Source: Paenibacillus sp. SYP-B4298 (lineage in GTDB: Bacteria; Bacillota; Bacilli; Paenibacillales; Paenibacillaceae). Taken from it: a DNA stretch of 64,000 bases. The notes under the pieces were generated by a model. That model ran no database searches and was not told the origin of the DNA. It saw only the letters and a list, made by a program, of their open reading frames with translations. The stretch covers positions 5,793,501 to 5,857,500 of the forward strand of contig NZ_CP115484.1 of assembly GCF_027627475.1 (NCBI RefSeq). Direction: 5' to 3'. Position 1 is the stretch's first letter, and every line of letters begins with the position of its first letter. The translations under genes were made by a program, and so were the position numbers. This document shows, one piece after another, positions 8,485-20,956 of this stretch.

Positions 8485-8511
8485 TCCTCAACCGGAGGGA
8501 GCAGAGACAGG

Positions 8512-10110
8512 ATGGAGAAGCTGAAGGTGCTGGTGGTGGATGATGAGAAATGGATCAGACGGGGCTTGATTCAGTCGATCCCCTGGGAGGAGCTGCCGCT
8601 GGAGCTGGCGGGTGAGGCAGGAGACGGGGAGGACGGCTACCAGCTAGCGCTGGAGCTCCGCCCCGACCTGCTGTTTCTGGATATGCGGATGCCGGGTCTG
8701 GACGGCAAGGAGCTGATCGGCATGCTGAGCCGGGAGCTGCCGGAGCTGCTGACGATCGTCATCAGCGGCTACACCGACTTCGAATATACGAAGGAAGCGA
8801 TCCGCCACAAGGCGTATGAGTATCTGCTCAAGCCGGTGAGGAAGGAAGAGCTGGCCTCGGTGCTGGAGAAGGCGGTTGCCGAGCTGCAGCGCAGGCGCGC
8901 GGGGGCGCAGGCAACCGAGCGCGGCGGGCGCGGCGCCTGGCTGCAGAGGGCGCTGAGCCAGCAGGAGGAGCCGCCCGGCAGCTTTCCGTTCGCGGCGCTG
9001 CCAGGCGGGACAGGCGAGTGCAGGCTGTATGTCGGCCTGCCCGACTGCTATGGAGCGCAGCCTGCCGGGGCGGCGCTGCTGCCGCAGCTAGAGGCGAAGC
9101 TGGAGAAGGAGCGGGCCTTCCACCTCGGCGGCAACTGGAGCTTCGCCGCGTGCGCACTGGGCGACAGCGGCGAGATTGCGGTGCTGCTCCATGCGCCCGC
9201 GCAAGCATCGGCGCCGCAGGAGCTGGAGCGGCTCGCAGCGCTGCTGCTGGGCGGCGCCAGCCAGCAGGGCGGCGGGTGCAGCTTCGGCTGCAGCGCACCG
9301 CTGCGCGAGCCGGGCGAGATGCGGCGCGCCTATCGGCAGGCGCGCACGGCGCTGCTGGCGCGTCGGATCGGGCAGGAGCGGGTGCTGGTGCAGCATCCCG
9401 CCGCGACGGCCGGGGCAGCCGCTCCGTACCCGCAGGAGCAGGAGCGCGCGCTGCTGCTCGCGCTGCAGACCGGCAATCGCGAGGCAGCGCTGTCTGCCTT
9501 CGAGCGGCTGTACAGCGAGCTATCTGCGCCGCAGATGACGGTCGAGAGCCTCCAGCGCAGCGCGGCGCTGCTCGTTCATGCGCTTGACAAGCTGCTGATC
9601 GCCGTGGGCTCCGGGCTGGAGCAGGCGTCCGGGCAGAGCCTGCTCCATGTGACGGAGCAACTGTCCTGCCGCTGCGATGCGGAGTCGATCCGTATACTGC
9701 TGGCCGAGCAGCTATTGCCGGCGGTGCTGGAGGCTTGTACGCGCAGCGGCAGCCGCCAGGGTGATCAGGCGATGAGCGATGTGCTGAGGCTGATCGAGGC
9801 CCACTATGATCAGGCGCTGTCGCTGCCAGAGATTGCAGGCAGCTTCTATATGAACCCCGATTATTTCAGCCGATTGTTCAAGCGGAAGACGGGGAAGACG
9901 TTCGTCGATTATTTGACCGATTATCGGATACGCAAATCCCAGGAGCTGATGCAGCGCTCCGGGTACAAAAATTATGAGATCGCCAAGCTGGTCGGCTATG
10001 ACGACTATCGTTATTTTAGTCAGATCTTCAAGAAAAAGACGGGTCAGACCATTGGTGAATACCGCAAGAATACAGGTAATCTTACGTATAAAGGAGAGAG
10101 TGAGCGATGA
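8512..10110 (+). CDS. YesN-type response regulator (REC + AraC HTH)
   Basis: The 532-residue regulator should be phosphorylated by the YesM-type kinase at 3357 and then activate the sugar operon. The receiver domain (~4-122) has the acidic pair D10-D11, phospho-acceptor D57 (LLFLDMRMPG) and K107 (LLKPV). Residues ~135-420 are a variable, extremely GC-rich linker domain. The C-terminal AraC domain (~425-522) carries two helix-turn-helix units (LSLPEIAGSFYMNPDYFSRLFKRKTG and KNYEIAKLVGYDDYRYFSQIFKKKTG). GGAGGGA precedes ATG 8512. The gene overlaps the next by 4 bp (ATGA). The middle third is much richer in GC than its neighbours, a pattern often seen in fast-drifting linkers. Confidence 0.93.
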   Translation: MEKLKVLVVDDEKWIRRGLIQSIPWEELPLELAGEAGDGEDGYQLALELRPDLLFLDMRMPGLDGKELIGMLSRELPELLTIVISGYTDFEYTKEAIRHKAYEYLLKPVRKEELASVLEKAVAELQRRRAGAQATERGGRGAWLQRALSQQEEPPGSFPFAALPGGTGECRLYVGLPDCYGAQPAGAALLPQLEAKLEKERAFHLGGNWSFAACALGDSGEIAVLLHAPAQASAPQELERLAALLLGGASQQGGGCSFGCSAPLREPGEMRRAYRQARTALLARRIGQERVLVQHPAATAGAAAPYPQEQERALLLALQTGNREAALSAFERLYSELSAPQMTVESLQRSAALLVHALDKLLIAVGSGLEQASGQSLLHVTEQLSCRCDAESIRILLAEQLLPAVLEACTRSGSRQGDQAMSDVLRLIEAHYDQALSLPEIAGSFYMNPDYFSRLFKRKTGKTFVDYLTDYRIRKSQELMQRSGYKNYEIAKLVGYDDYRYFSQIFKKKTGQTIGEYRKNTGNLTYKGESER

Positions 10111-11831
10111 CTACGAGATGGATACCGGATACGCTGACACTGGAGGAGCGTGCTGCTGCCGCCTTGAATGCGATGACAGGGATGGCGGATCAGGATTTTG
10201 ATCATATTCCGTTCTTTGCCGCCAATCTGATGCAGGAGCCTGCGCATCTGACGCATGGCGACTGGGATTACGGCTCGTCCCATGGGCGGATGGTGGACGG
10301 CATGATCCTGGCACGCCATATGTCCGGCTCTGAGCAGGGCACGGAGATTGAGGCGAAGTACAGAGCCAATCTGCTCTCCTTCTTCAAGGAGGATGGCCTG
10401 AGCTACCGCCAGCAGAATCCGCATCGTGAATGGGAGCCGAACGCCAACTTCATCGACCAGCGCGCCGTTATCCTGTCCTTGACGACCTGGTATATGTCAT
10501 CAGGCGATGAGCGTGTCAAGGAGGCGGCCGACAAGCATGTGGCGGCGCTCAAGCGGGTAGCGATCAAGGAGCGCGAGGTGTGGTATTATCCAGCCTCGGA
10601 ATATAAGGATGGCGGCTGGCCGTCCTCGAATGCCGTGCAGTTGCGCCTTGCTCCCGACCCGGCGGCCTTCTGCGGGCGGCTGATTATGCCGCTGCTCAAA
10701 TACCATGAGCTGACAGGCAACGCTGATGCCCTGGAGCTATGCGAATTCTTCGCTGCATTAATCGTACAGCGCAGCGGTGTATTCAACAAGGACGGCAGCT
10801 TCAACGATTCGCTGGCGTATCGCAGCGGGCATTTTCATACCCGGCTCGGTACGCTCGATGCGCTGGCTCGCTTCGGCGCCTTCACCAAGGATGCCTCGCT
10901 CATCAACTTCGTTGAGCGCAGCTATGCGTGGGCGCTCACCCAATGCACCGCGTTCGGCTGGACGCCGGGCGATCTAAAGGAGCAAGCCTATGAGCATGAG
11001 ACCTGCTCGCTCGTCGATCTGATCTCAACCGGCATTACGCTGGCGCAGAGCGGCTACACCCAATACTGGGGCACGGTCGAGCGCTTCATCCGCAACCATC
11101 TGGCCGAGTCGCAGCTACTGGAGATGGGCTGGGTGAAGGAGACGAAGGATACGGCAGGCAATGTGCCGGGGCTGATCACTTATAGCGATATTGCCGACCG
11201 GACGAGAGGCGCCTTCGCGGGTTATTCCGCGCCTAACGATTTCTGCTGTGACGTGAATCATGGCCGGGGCCATACAAGCGATCTGCAAATCTGCTGTCTG
11301 GGCTCTGGTACGCGCGGTCTCTATATGGGCTGGAGCAATACAGTAACGGAGCACAAGGGGACGGTCAGCGTCAACTTCCTGCTGAACCGCGGCTCTGCCT
11401 GGCTCGATGTGGACAGCTATCTGCCGCATGAGGGCAAGGTGGTGCTCCATATTCATCGGGACATACCGAGACTGCGCGTGCGCATCCCGGAGTGGGCAGG
11501 CTGGGCGAAGGTCAGCTTCGTCCGTGAGCAGGGCGGCGAGGTTTCGGAGGGCAACGGCAGTGAGCCAAGCCGCTGGGTGAATGAGGTATTCCTGCTGCTG
11601 GGCGCAGCCAAGGCAGGCGAGAAGATCACCATTACCTTCCCGCTGTCGGTGCGCAAGACGATCGAGACGGCAATTGGTCAGACCTTCGAAACGCTGTGGC
11701 GCGGCGATGATGTGATCGATATTTCTCCTCAGGGCACCAAGCATCCGTTCTATAGCGGGCGGAAGGTATATGATGAAGCGCCGCTTCGCGAGGGCAGCTA
11801 TGTCCGCCATGAGCAGGAGCTGGTCTGGTAA
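10107..11831 (+). CDS. GH127-like glycoside hydrolase, (alpha/alpha)6 fold
   Basis: The 574-residue cytosolic protein (no signal peptide) resembles the GH127/GH146 beta-L-arabinofuranosidase superfamily. Those enzymes use a Zn-bound cysteine nucleophile held by Glu, Cys and a Cys-Cys pair. Here HETCSLVDLI supplies E298 and C300, and two Cys-Cys pairs occur downstream (C380-C381 and C396-C397, the latter in QICCLGSGTRGLY); one of them should complete the site. The N-terminal two thirds is helical with repeated aromatic segments; the C-terminus (~415-560) is a beta-domain. The start codon overlaps the regulator stop. It probably trims the imported oligosaccharide; the exact bond is unproven, and other unsaturated-glycan hydrolases share this fold. 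Confidence 0.72.
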   Translation: MTTRWIPDTLTLEERAAAALNAMTGMADQDFDHIPFFAANLMQEPAHLTHGDWDYGSSHGRMVDGMILARHMSGSEQGTEIEAKYRANLLSFFKEDGLSYRQQNPHREWEPNANFIDQRAVILSLTTWYMSSGDERVKEAADKHVAALKRVAIKEREVWYYPASEYKDGGWPSSNAVQLRLAPDPAAFCGRLIMPLLKYHELTGNADALELCEFFAALIVQRSGVFNKDGSFNDSLAYRSGHFHTRLGTLDALARFGAFTKDASLINFVERSYAWALTQCTAFGWTPGDLKEQAYEHETCSLVDLISTGITLAQSGYTQYWGTVERFIRNHLAESQLLEMGWVKETKDTAGNVPGLITYSDIADRTRGAFAGYSAPNDFCCDVNHGRGHTSDLQICCLGSGTRGLYMGWSNTVTEHKGTVSVNFLLNRGSAWLDVDSYLPHEGKVVLHIHRDIPRLRVRIPEWAGWAKVSFVREQGGEVSEGNGSEPSRWVNEVFLLLGAAKAGEKITITFPLSVRKTIETAIGQTFETLWRGDDVIDISPQGTKHPFYSGRKVYDEAPLREGSYVRHEQELVW

Positions 11832-11997
11832 GCTGTCCTTGTCCGCAAGCGAGACGGGATAAGGTTAGGACAAGTCGAGGCCAGAACCGGGGGCAGTGTC
11901 GAGGGCCGAGCAGGGGACTTAGCGGTAGGGCGTGGCGGGAGGTACTATCAATTCCGGAAAGCTGAAGCGAGCCGGGTCGGGAGAATGGAGGATTCAT

Positions 11998-12693
11998 ATG
12001 GGAGAGAAGAGGACACGAAAGGTCGTCGCGGTCTATACGGGCCTGGCGCTGGCGGAGCCGCTGCGCGCAGTATTTCAGGAGCTGCTGCCCGAGGTGAAGC
12101 TGGTGAGCATCGTGGACGATAGCTTGATCGGCGAGGTCATTCAGGCCGGGCATGTGCCCGCAGGCGTTGCGCGCAGGCTGATGCAATATTTTCATCACGG
12201 CGAGGAGCTGGGGGCAGATGTCATCCTCAATACGTGCTCCTCAGTAGGCGAGGCCGCCGATGCGGCGCGCAGCATGATCGCCACGCCGCTCGTCAAGATC
12301 GACGATGCGATGGCGGCGAAGGCGGCCATCGAGTATGGGCGGATCGCTGTTCTGGCGACACTGCCGACGACACTTGATCCGACGATGCGTCTCATCCGTC
12401 GCAAAGCGGAGGAGGCGGGCAGGGAGGTCGAACTGGTCAGCGGACTCGCGGAGGGCGCGTTCGAGGCGCTGTCCGGGGGCAGGCCGGAGGAGCATGACCG
12501 CCTCCTGCTGGAGACTGCGCGCAAGGCGGCCGAATCGGCAGAGGTGCTCGTGCTGGCGCAAGGCTCCATGGCGCGTATGGAGAGTCGCATCCGCGAGGTG
12601 ACAGGAAGACCGGTGCTGTCCAGTCCGCGGCTTGGTGTGGAGGCTGTCAAGGCGGTGCTGGAGGCGCTGGAGCAGGAAGGAGCGGGCGTATGA
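11998..12693 (+). CDS. Asp/Glu-racemase-fold protein with one catalytic cysteine
   Basis: The 231-residue protein belongs to the Asp/Glu/hydantoin racemase superfamily. The first catalytic cysteine is present (C80, VILNTCSSVGEAAD), but where two-base racemases have the second Cys this protein has AQGSMARM, with Ser190. One-Cys members of the fold, such as arylmalonate decarboxylase and some isomerases, catalyse other proton-transfer or decarboxylation reactions, so amino-acid racemisation is unlikely. ATG 11998 follows GGAGG by 6 nt; in-frame codons upstream lack a ribosome site. The gene overlaps the RuBisCO-like gene by 4 bp, so the two products are co-translated and probably act in sequence on a sugar acid. 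Confidence 0.78.
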   Translation: MGEKRTRKVVAVYTGLALAEPLRAVFQELLPEVKLVSIVDDSLIGEVIQAGHVPAGVARRLMQYFHHGEELGADVILNTCSSVGEAADAARSMIATPLVKIDDAMAAKAAIEYGRIAVLATLPTTLDPTMRLIRRKAEEAGREVELVSGLAEGAFEALSGGRPEEHDRLLLETARKAAESAEVLVLAQGSMARMESRIREVTGRPVLSSPRLGVEAVKAVLEALEQEGAGV

Positions 12694-13973
12694 GCGGCGT
12701 CGCTGGAGCAGGTACACAGGAGCGGGTGCGTGCGGTCTATCTGATTGAGACGCCCTGGTCGCTGGAGAGAGCGGCCGCTGTGATGGCCGGGGAGCAGTCG
12801 ACCGGCACGTTCACCGCCGTTCCGGGCGAGACAGATGACCTCAAGCTGCGCCATGCGGCGCATGTGGAGCATATCGAGCCGCTGGAGCCGCTGGCAGCGC
12901 CGACCTTGCCGGGAGCGGCAACGCCGCCCGGACATGATGGCCTCTATCGCCGAGGACGGGTGACGCTGTCGTTCCCGCTCCATAACTTCGGGCCGTCGAT
13001 CCCGAACCTGCTGTCCGCTGTTGCTGGCAATCTGTACGAGCTGCAGGAATTCTCGGGGCTGCGGCTGCTCGATCTGGAGCTGCCGTCATCCTTCGCCGCT
13101 GCCTATCCCGGCCCGAAGTTCGGGGTAGACGGCACACGCCGCCTGACGGGGGTGCAGGGGCGTCCGCTGCTGGGCACGATCGTGAAGCCGAGCATCGGGC
13201 TTACGCCGCAGGAGCTGGGAAGCCTCGTCTATGACATGGCGCTGGCCGGACTCGACTTCGTGAAGGATGATGAGTTGAATGCCAACCCGCCGTTTGCTCC
13301 GATGGAGCAGAAGGTGCAGGCGGTCATGGAGGCGGTCGAGCGCGCAGCGGACGTGACGGGGCGCAAGCTGATGTATGCCTTCAATATTACCGGAGAGATC
13401 GACGAGATGAAGCGGCACCATGATATGATCGTGCGCCATGGCGGCAACTGCGTCATGGTCAGTCTGCTCAGCATCGGGCTGCCTGGACTGGCGCATCTGA
13501 ACCGATACAGCGAGGTGCCGATCCACGGGCATCGCAATCAATGGGGGATGCTGACGCGCTCTCCCGGCTTGGGCATGAGCTTTACGGCCTACCAGAAGCT
13601 ATGCCGCCTGGCAGGAGCAGATCACATCCATGTGAATGGCCTGAACAGCAAATTTTACGAGAGCAACGAGTCCGTCACCACGTCGCTCCAAGCCTGTGTC
13701 GAGCCGCTGTTGGGAGGCTATAAGGCGATGCCTGTCGTCTCTTCAGGGCAATGGGCGGGGATGGCTCATGCTACGTATGCTGCGGCAGCCAGTGTGGATG
13801 TGATGCATCTGGCGGGCGGCGGTATCCTTGCACATCCCGGCGGCCCTGCCGCAGGCTGCCTGAGTATGAAGCTGGGCTGGGAGGCAGCCGTGCGCGGTAT
13901 CCCGCTGGAGCAGTATGCGGCCGAGCATCCGGCGCTCATGCAGGCGATCGCCAAGTTTCGAGGCAGGCAGTAA
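12690..13973 (+). CDS. RuBisCO-like protein (form IV type)
   Basis: The 427-residue protein is a homologue of the RuBisCO large subunit. By eye alignment many active-site residues survive: E35 (spinach E60), N114 (N123), K166 (K175, GTIVKPSIGL), K192-D194-E195 (the carbamylated K201-D203-E204, FVKDDE), H281-R282 (H294-R295), H314 (H327), K321 (K334) and the C-terminal GGG phosphate loop. K177 is replaced by Ser168. Known RuBisCO-like proteins act as enolases, isomerases or 3-oxo-sugar-acid-phosphate decarboxylases (MtnW, OiaX). No methionine-salvage genes are nearby, so MtnW is unlikely. Its coupling to a racemase-fold gene and a sugar operon suggests sugar-acid catabolism. The reaction is unassigned. 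Confidence 0.88.
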   Translation: MSGVAGAGTQERVRAVYLIETPWSLERAAAVMAGEQSTGTFTAVPGETDDLKLRHAAHVEHIEPLEPLAAPTLPGAATPPGHDGLYRRGRVTLSFPLHNFGPSIPNLLSAVAGNLYELQEFSGLRLLDLELPSSFAAAYPGPKFGVDGTRRLTGVQGRPLLGTIVKPSIGLTPQELGSLVYDMALAGLDFVKDDELNANPPFAPMEQKVQAVMEAVERAADVTGRKLMYAFNITGEIDEMKRHHDMIVRHGGNCVMVSLLSIGLPGLAHLNRYSEVPIHGHRNQWGMLTRSPGLGMSFTAYQKLCRLAGADHIHVNGLNSKFYESNESVTTSLQACVEPLLGGYKAMPVVSSGQWAGMAHATYAAAASVDVMHLAGGGILAHPGGPAAGCLSMKLGWEAAVRGIPLEQYAAEHPALMQAIAKFRGRQ

Positions 13974-14236
13974 CAGGCATGAAGCGGTAGTCAGTGGGCA
14001 GCAGTCAGTGAGTGGCAGTCGCCCTGCTATGGTAAGCAGGCTGCTACGATCAAACCGTGCAGCGTGGGTGCTCGCCTTCCATGGCTCGCTGCTTGACGGC
14101 ATCGCCATCAGGTTCATGCGATATGCGATGCCGATGTCGCTAGCGAGCCTGGTGGCTTCCGTGGTCATCGGTACAGATGGACAGATTGCTCCTGCGCTCC
14201 CGAGCTTGAGGATCGTGACGCGGGGGCTGCCAATAG

Positions 14237-17920
<3,684 letters not shown>

Positions 17921-17943
17921 ACTCCGTCTTGGACCCGCTGGTT

Positions 17944-17971
17944 TTGCCACGCGACTCCCCTGTGCTAGAAT
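17944..17971 (+). promoter_or_regulatory. Promoter of the AraC regulator
   Basis: TTGCCA (17944-17949) and TAGAAT (17966-17971) are 16 bp apart and lie 40-67 bp before the AraC start codon, so the regulator can be transcribed independently of the beta-galactosidase gene. Confidence 0.5.
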
Positions 17972-18010
17972 AGAACGACAATGCTTGATGATGGAGGGTG
18001 GAGCTGCTGT

Positions 18011-18859
18011 ATGGCAGATTTTCAATATAACCCGCTGGCTCCGCATACGGCGGAGCCGGAGCTGCATCTGTTGTTCTGGGGCAAGGAGGCCTGTGCGCCC
18101 GGGCATGCGGTCGGGCCGGGGGTGCGCGATGTATACAAGGTGCATCTGGTGCATCAGGGCACAGGCATCGTCCGGGTGATGGATAAGGAGTATGCGCTGG
18201 GAGCAGGCGAAGGTTTTCTGATCTATCCACAGGTGCTGACGTACTATGAGGCGGACGCGGTGCAGCCGTGGGTCTATTCATGGCTCGGCTTTACAGGCAC
18301 CCGTGTGCCGGACCTGCTGAAGCGTACCAGACTGACACCGGAGCGCCCGGTGTTCCCGATGGATATGCAGGTGATGCCGTTCCTCTATGAGCGGATGACA
18401 GAAGCGCTGGAGCTCGGAGCGGCGAGCGATCTGCGACTATCTATATTGCTGCATGAATATTGGGCGGCGCTGATCGGTGAATATCCTGCTTCCCGTGCTG
18501 CCAGGTCCGCTGTCGGCAAGCAGGAGGGGTATGTGCATCAAGGACTCGAATATTTGCATGCGCACTATAGCGAGCAGGTGACGATTGGCGAGCTGGCGGC
18601 CTATATGGGGCTGGATCGCAAATATTTGTCAGTGCTGTTCAAGGAGGCTGTCGGGATGCCGCCACAGCAGTATCTGCTCCATTATCGGCTGGAGAAGGCA
18701 AGCAGGCTGCTGCGCGATACCGGCTACTCCGTGGGCGAGATTGCCCATTCGGTTGGCTATCGGGATGCGCTGTTGTTCTCGCGCATGTTCCGCAGGAAAT
18801 ACGGCATGTCGCCTCGCCAATACCGTAGCCAATATACGGAACAAGACATTATTCCATAA
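18011..18859 (+). CDS. AraC-family transcriptional regulator
   Basis: The 282-residue one-component regulator has an N-terminal cupin-like ligand-binding domain (~20-150; VHLVHQGTGIVRVMDKEYALGAGEGFLIYP) and a C-terminal AraC DNA-binding domain (~175-275; VTIGELAAYMGLDRKYLSVLFKEAVG, then YSVGEIAHSVGYRDALLFSRMFRRKYG). I chose ATG 18011 because GGTGGAG ends 6 nt before it; the ATG at 17981 precedes that site. It lies between the beta-galactosidase and aldo/keto reductase genes, so it probably activates one or both in response to a sugar. The ligand is unknown. Confidence 0.9.
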   Translation: MADFQYNPLAPHTAEPELHLLFWGKEACAPGHAVGPGVRDVYKVHLVHQGTGIVRVMDKEYALGAGEGFLIYPQVLTYYEADAVQPWVYSWLGFTGTRVPDLLKRTRLTPERPVFPMDMQVMPFLYERMTEALELGAASDLRLSILLHEYWAALIGEYPASRAARSAVGKQEGYVHQGLEYLHAHYSEQVTIGELAAYMGLDRKYLSVLFKEAVGMPPQQYLLHYRLEKASRLLRDTGYSVGEIAHSVGYRDALLFSRMFRRKYGMSPRQYRSQYTEQDIIP

Positions 18860-18960
18860 AGTACTTCCTTACTGCCATAGTCACTTCTGTAGCTTTGCGT
18901 TATTGTAATAGTTAATAAGGTTGGCCAGATCGCCTTTCTATCATAAAGGGGGAGCATTGA

Positions 18961-19950
18961 ATGGCATATAGCGCACAGGAAAATCGATATGACACGATGA
19001 TATATTATCGCAGCGGACGCAGCGGGTTGAAGCTGCCGGCGATCTCACTGGGCTTGTGGCATAACTTTGGGGGCATTGATGTCTATGAGAACGGCAAGGC
19101 GATGGTGCAGCGGGCGTTCGACCTGGGGATTACCCACTTTGATCTGGCGAACAACTACGGCCCTCCTCCCGGCTCGGCCGAGGAGACATTCGGTCGGATA
19201 CTGAAGCAGGAGCTGTCTGCTTATCGCGACGAGATGATTATATCGACCAAGGCAGGCTATTACATGTGGCCAGGCCCATACGGGGAATGGGGCTCCAAAA
19301 AATCTCTCATCTCCAGCCTCGACCAGAGCCTTAGGAGGCTGCAGCTTGATTACGTGGACATCTTCTATCATCATCGCCCTGACCCGGACACCCCGCTGGA
19401 GGAGACGATGGGCGCACTCGATCTGATCGTTCGTCAGGGCAAGGCGCTGTACGTTGGCCTCTCCAACTACAGCCCGGAGGATACGCGGCGGGCATCGGAG
19501 ATACTGCGCAGACTAGGTACGCCTTGCCTGATTCATCAGCCGCAATACTCCATGCTGTCGCGCCATGCGGAGCAGGGACTGCTGGATGTGCTGGCAGAGG
19601 AAGGGATCGGCTCCATCGCCTTCTCGCCCCTTCATAAGGGAATCTTGACGGACCGCTATCTGGATGGCATTGCCCCCGGCTCGCGGGCGGCGGGGCCGAG
19701 CGTGTTCCTGCGCCCGGAAGAGCTGACCGAGCAGACGATGAAGAAGGTGCGCGCTCTGAATGAGCTGGCGCGGGAGCGCGGACAGAAGCTGTCCCAGATG
19801 GCACTCTGCTGGGTGCTGCGTGGCGGTCGCGTGACGTCGGCACTGATCGGAGCGAGCAAGGTGAGCCAGATTGAGGACGCCGTAGGCGCGCTCCGTCATA
19901 TCGGATTTACGGCGGAGGAACTGCAACGCATTGATGATATATTGGCCTAA
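18961..19950 (+). CDS. Aldo/keto reductase, YghZ-like
   Basis: The 329-residue NADPH-dependent oxidoreductase has a TIM-barrel fold. The catalytic tetrad is present: Asp and Tyr in FDLANNYGPPPGSAEE, Lys in ISTKAGY and His in FYHHRPDP. The N-terminus and the GPPPGSAEE segment match the YghZ/Kv-beta-like subgroup, which reduces small aldehydes such as L-glyceraldehyde 3-phosphate or methylglyoxal. AAGGGGGAG precedes ATG 18961. It follows the AraC regulator by 100 bp. It may reduce a sugar aldehyde produced by the neighbouring pathway, but it could equally be a general detoxifier. Confidence 0.9.
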   Translation: MAYSAQENRYDTMIYYRSGRSGLKLPAISLGLWHNFGGIDVYENGKAMVQRAFDLGITHFDLANNYGPPPGSAEETFGRILKQELSAYRDEMIISTKAGYYMWPGPYGEWGSKKSLISSLDQSLRRLQLDYVDIFYHHRPDPDTPLEETMGALDLIVRQGKALYVGLSNYSPEDTRRASEILRRLGTPCLIHQPQYSMLSRHAEQGLLDVLAEEGIGSIAFSPLHKGILTDRYLDGIAPGSRAAGPSVFLRPEELTEQTMKKVRALNELARERGQKLSQMALCWVLRGGRVTSALIGASKVSQIEDAVGALRHIGFTAEELQRIDDILA

Positions 19951-19967
19951 TTATCGTACAGATGCTT

Positions 19968-20006
19968 ATAGGCCCATGCCCGGCTGCGAGCCGGGCATGG
20001 GCCTAT
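19968..20006. terminator. Bidirectional hairpin between convergent genes
   Basis: A perfect 18-bp stem (19968-19985 with 19989-20006) and a 3-nt loop separate the aldo/keto reductase and the HAD phosphatase, which converge here. There is no strong T-tract on either side. Confidence 0.75.
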
Positions 20007-20071
20007 TGCTAATTGCATCATAAAGTGATAAGCTGTCATAACCGCTATTTTCTTGCATCAAGCTTGAACTG

Positions 20072-20860
20072 CTATACGGGCTGGGCTTCGAGCATTCCAG
20101 CATAGATGAGTCCGTTGCGGATGCCATTCTCATCCACCGAGGTGGTGACATAATCCGCATGGGCGATCAGCTCGGGGTGTGAATTGCCCATCGCGATGCC
20201 CAAGCCGACAAATTCAAGCATTTCCTTGTCGTTAAGCCCGTCTCCGAATGCGATCGCCTCTTCCTTGGCGATGCCGAGCGTGTCCAGCAGATAGCGAATG
20301 CCCTGCGCCTTGGAGCCGTCTGCCGGAAGCACGTCGACAGCCTGCGGATGCCAGCGTACAAACCTCAGATCCGGGAAATGGCCATCATACAGGTGTTCAT
20401 CCTCCTGTGTGCAGTGCAGGAATGCCTGCAATACATCCTCATGCTGCCAGTAATCTGGACGGAAGTGCGGCTGCTCGACGCGCAGCGAGTTGACTGACTC
20501 GATGATGAAGGGATGATTCTCGGCATTGGCGTAGTAATAGTCTTCCCCCTCAAATACAAGGGAATGGCGCTGCAGGTTGGCATGCTCGACAAGCAGTTGC
20601 ATGCTGTCCTTGGGAATAATCCGCTTATACACCGTTTTACCCTGGTAGACCACGTAGGCCCCATTCAAGCTGATGAAGGATTCGATACCGAGCTGCTCGG
20701 CGATCGGCTTGAAGAAATAGGGAGCTCTCCCTGTCGAGATTACAGCCTCAACTCCGCGTGCTTTTAGCTCCTTAATGGCTTCGATTGTATCTAGAGGAAT
20801 CTGCTTCTCCTCATTTACCAGTGTCCCGTCAATATCGAAAAAGGCGATTTTGTAGCCCAT
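20072..20860 (-). CDS. Cof-type HAD phosphatase
   Basis: The 262-residue phosphatase of the Cof/YxeH subfamily dephosphorylates sugar phosphates or phosphorylated cofactors such as FMN or PLP. Motif I (FFDIDGTLV) opens the protein. Motif II is VISTGRAPY, the Lys of motif III is in the KAQGIRYLLD region, and motif IV is AFGDGLNDKEML. A C2-type cap lies between. I chose ATG 20860 (MGYKIAFFDIDG), 8 nt after GGAG; the in-frame codons up to 20935 include the promoter region of the divergent gene. The GNAT gene starts 97 bp away in the opposite direction. The substrate cannot be predicted. Confidence 0.9.
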   Translation of the reverse strand: MGYKIAFFDIDGTLVNEEKQIPLDTIEAIKELKARGVEAVISTGRAPYFFKPIAEQLGIESFISLNGAYVVYQGKTVYKRIIPKDSMQLLVEHANLQRHSLVFEGEDYYYANAENHPFIIESVNSLRVEQPHFRPDYWQHEDVLQAFLHCTQEDEHLYDGHFPDLRFVRWHPQAVDVLPADGSKAQGIRYLLDTLGIAKEEAIAFGDGLNDKEMLEFVGLGIAMGNSHPELIAHADYVTTSVDENGIRNGLIYAGMLEAQPV

Positions 20861-20956
20861 CTGGTTGTCTCCGCTCCTTTGTTGTACATTGTCTATGGTT
20901 GCTAGTAGTATAATAGCGGTTAGCAAAATGCGCAAGCTTCAAGGAGAGTGAGTGTT

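Noticed and set aside
12690-13973. Genuine CO2-fixing RuBisCO large subunit
   Set aside because: K177 and W66 equivalents are replaced, there is no small subunit or phosphoribulokinase, and the context is sugar catabolism.
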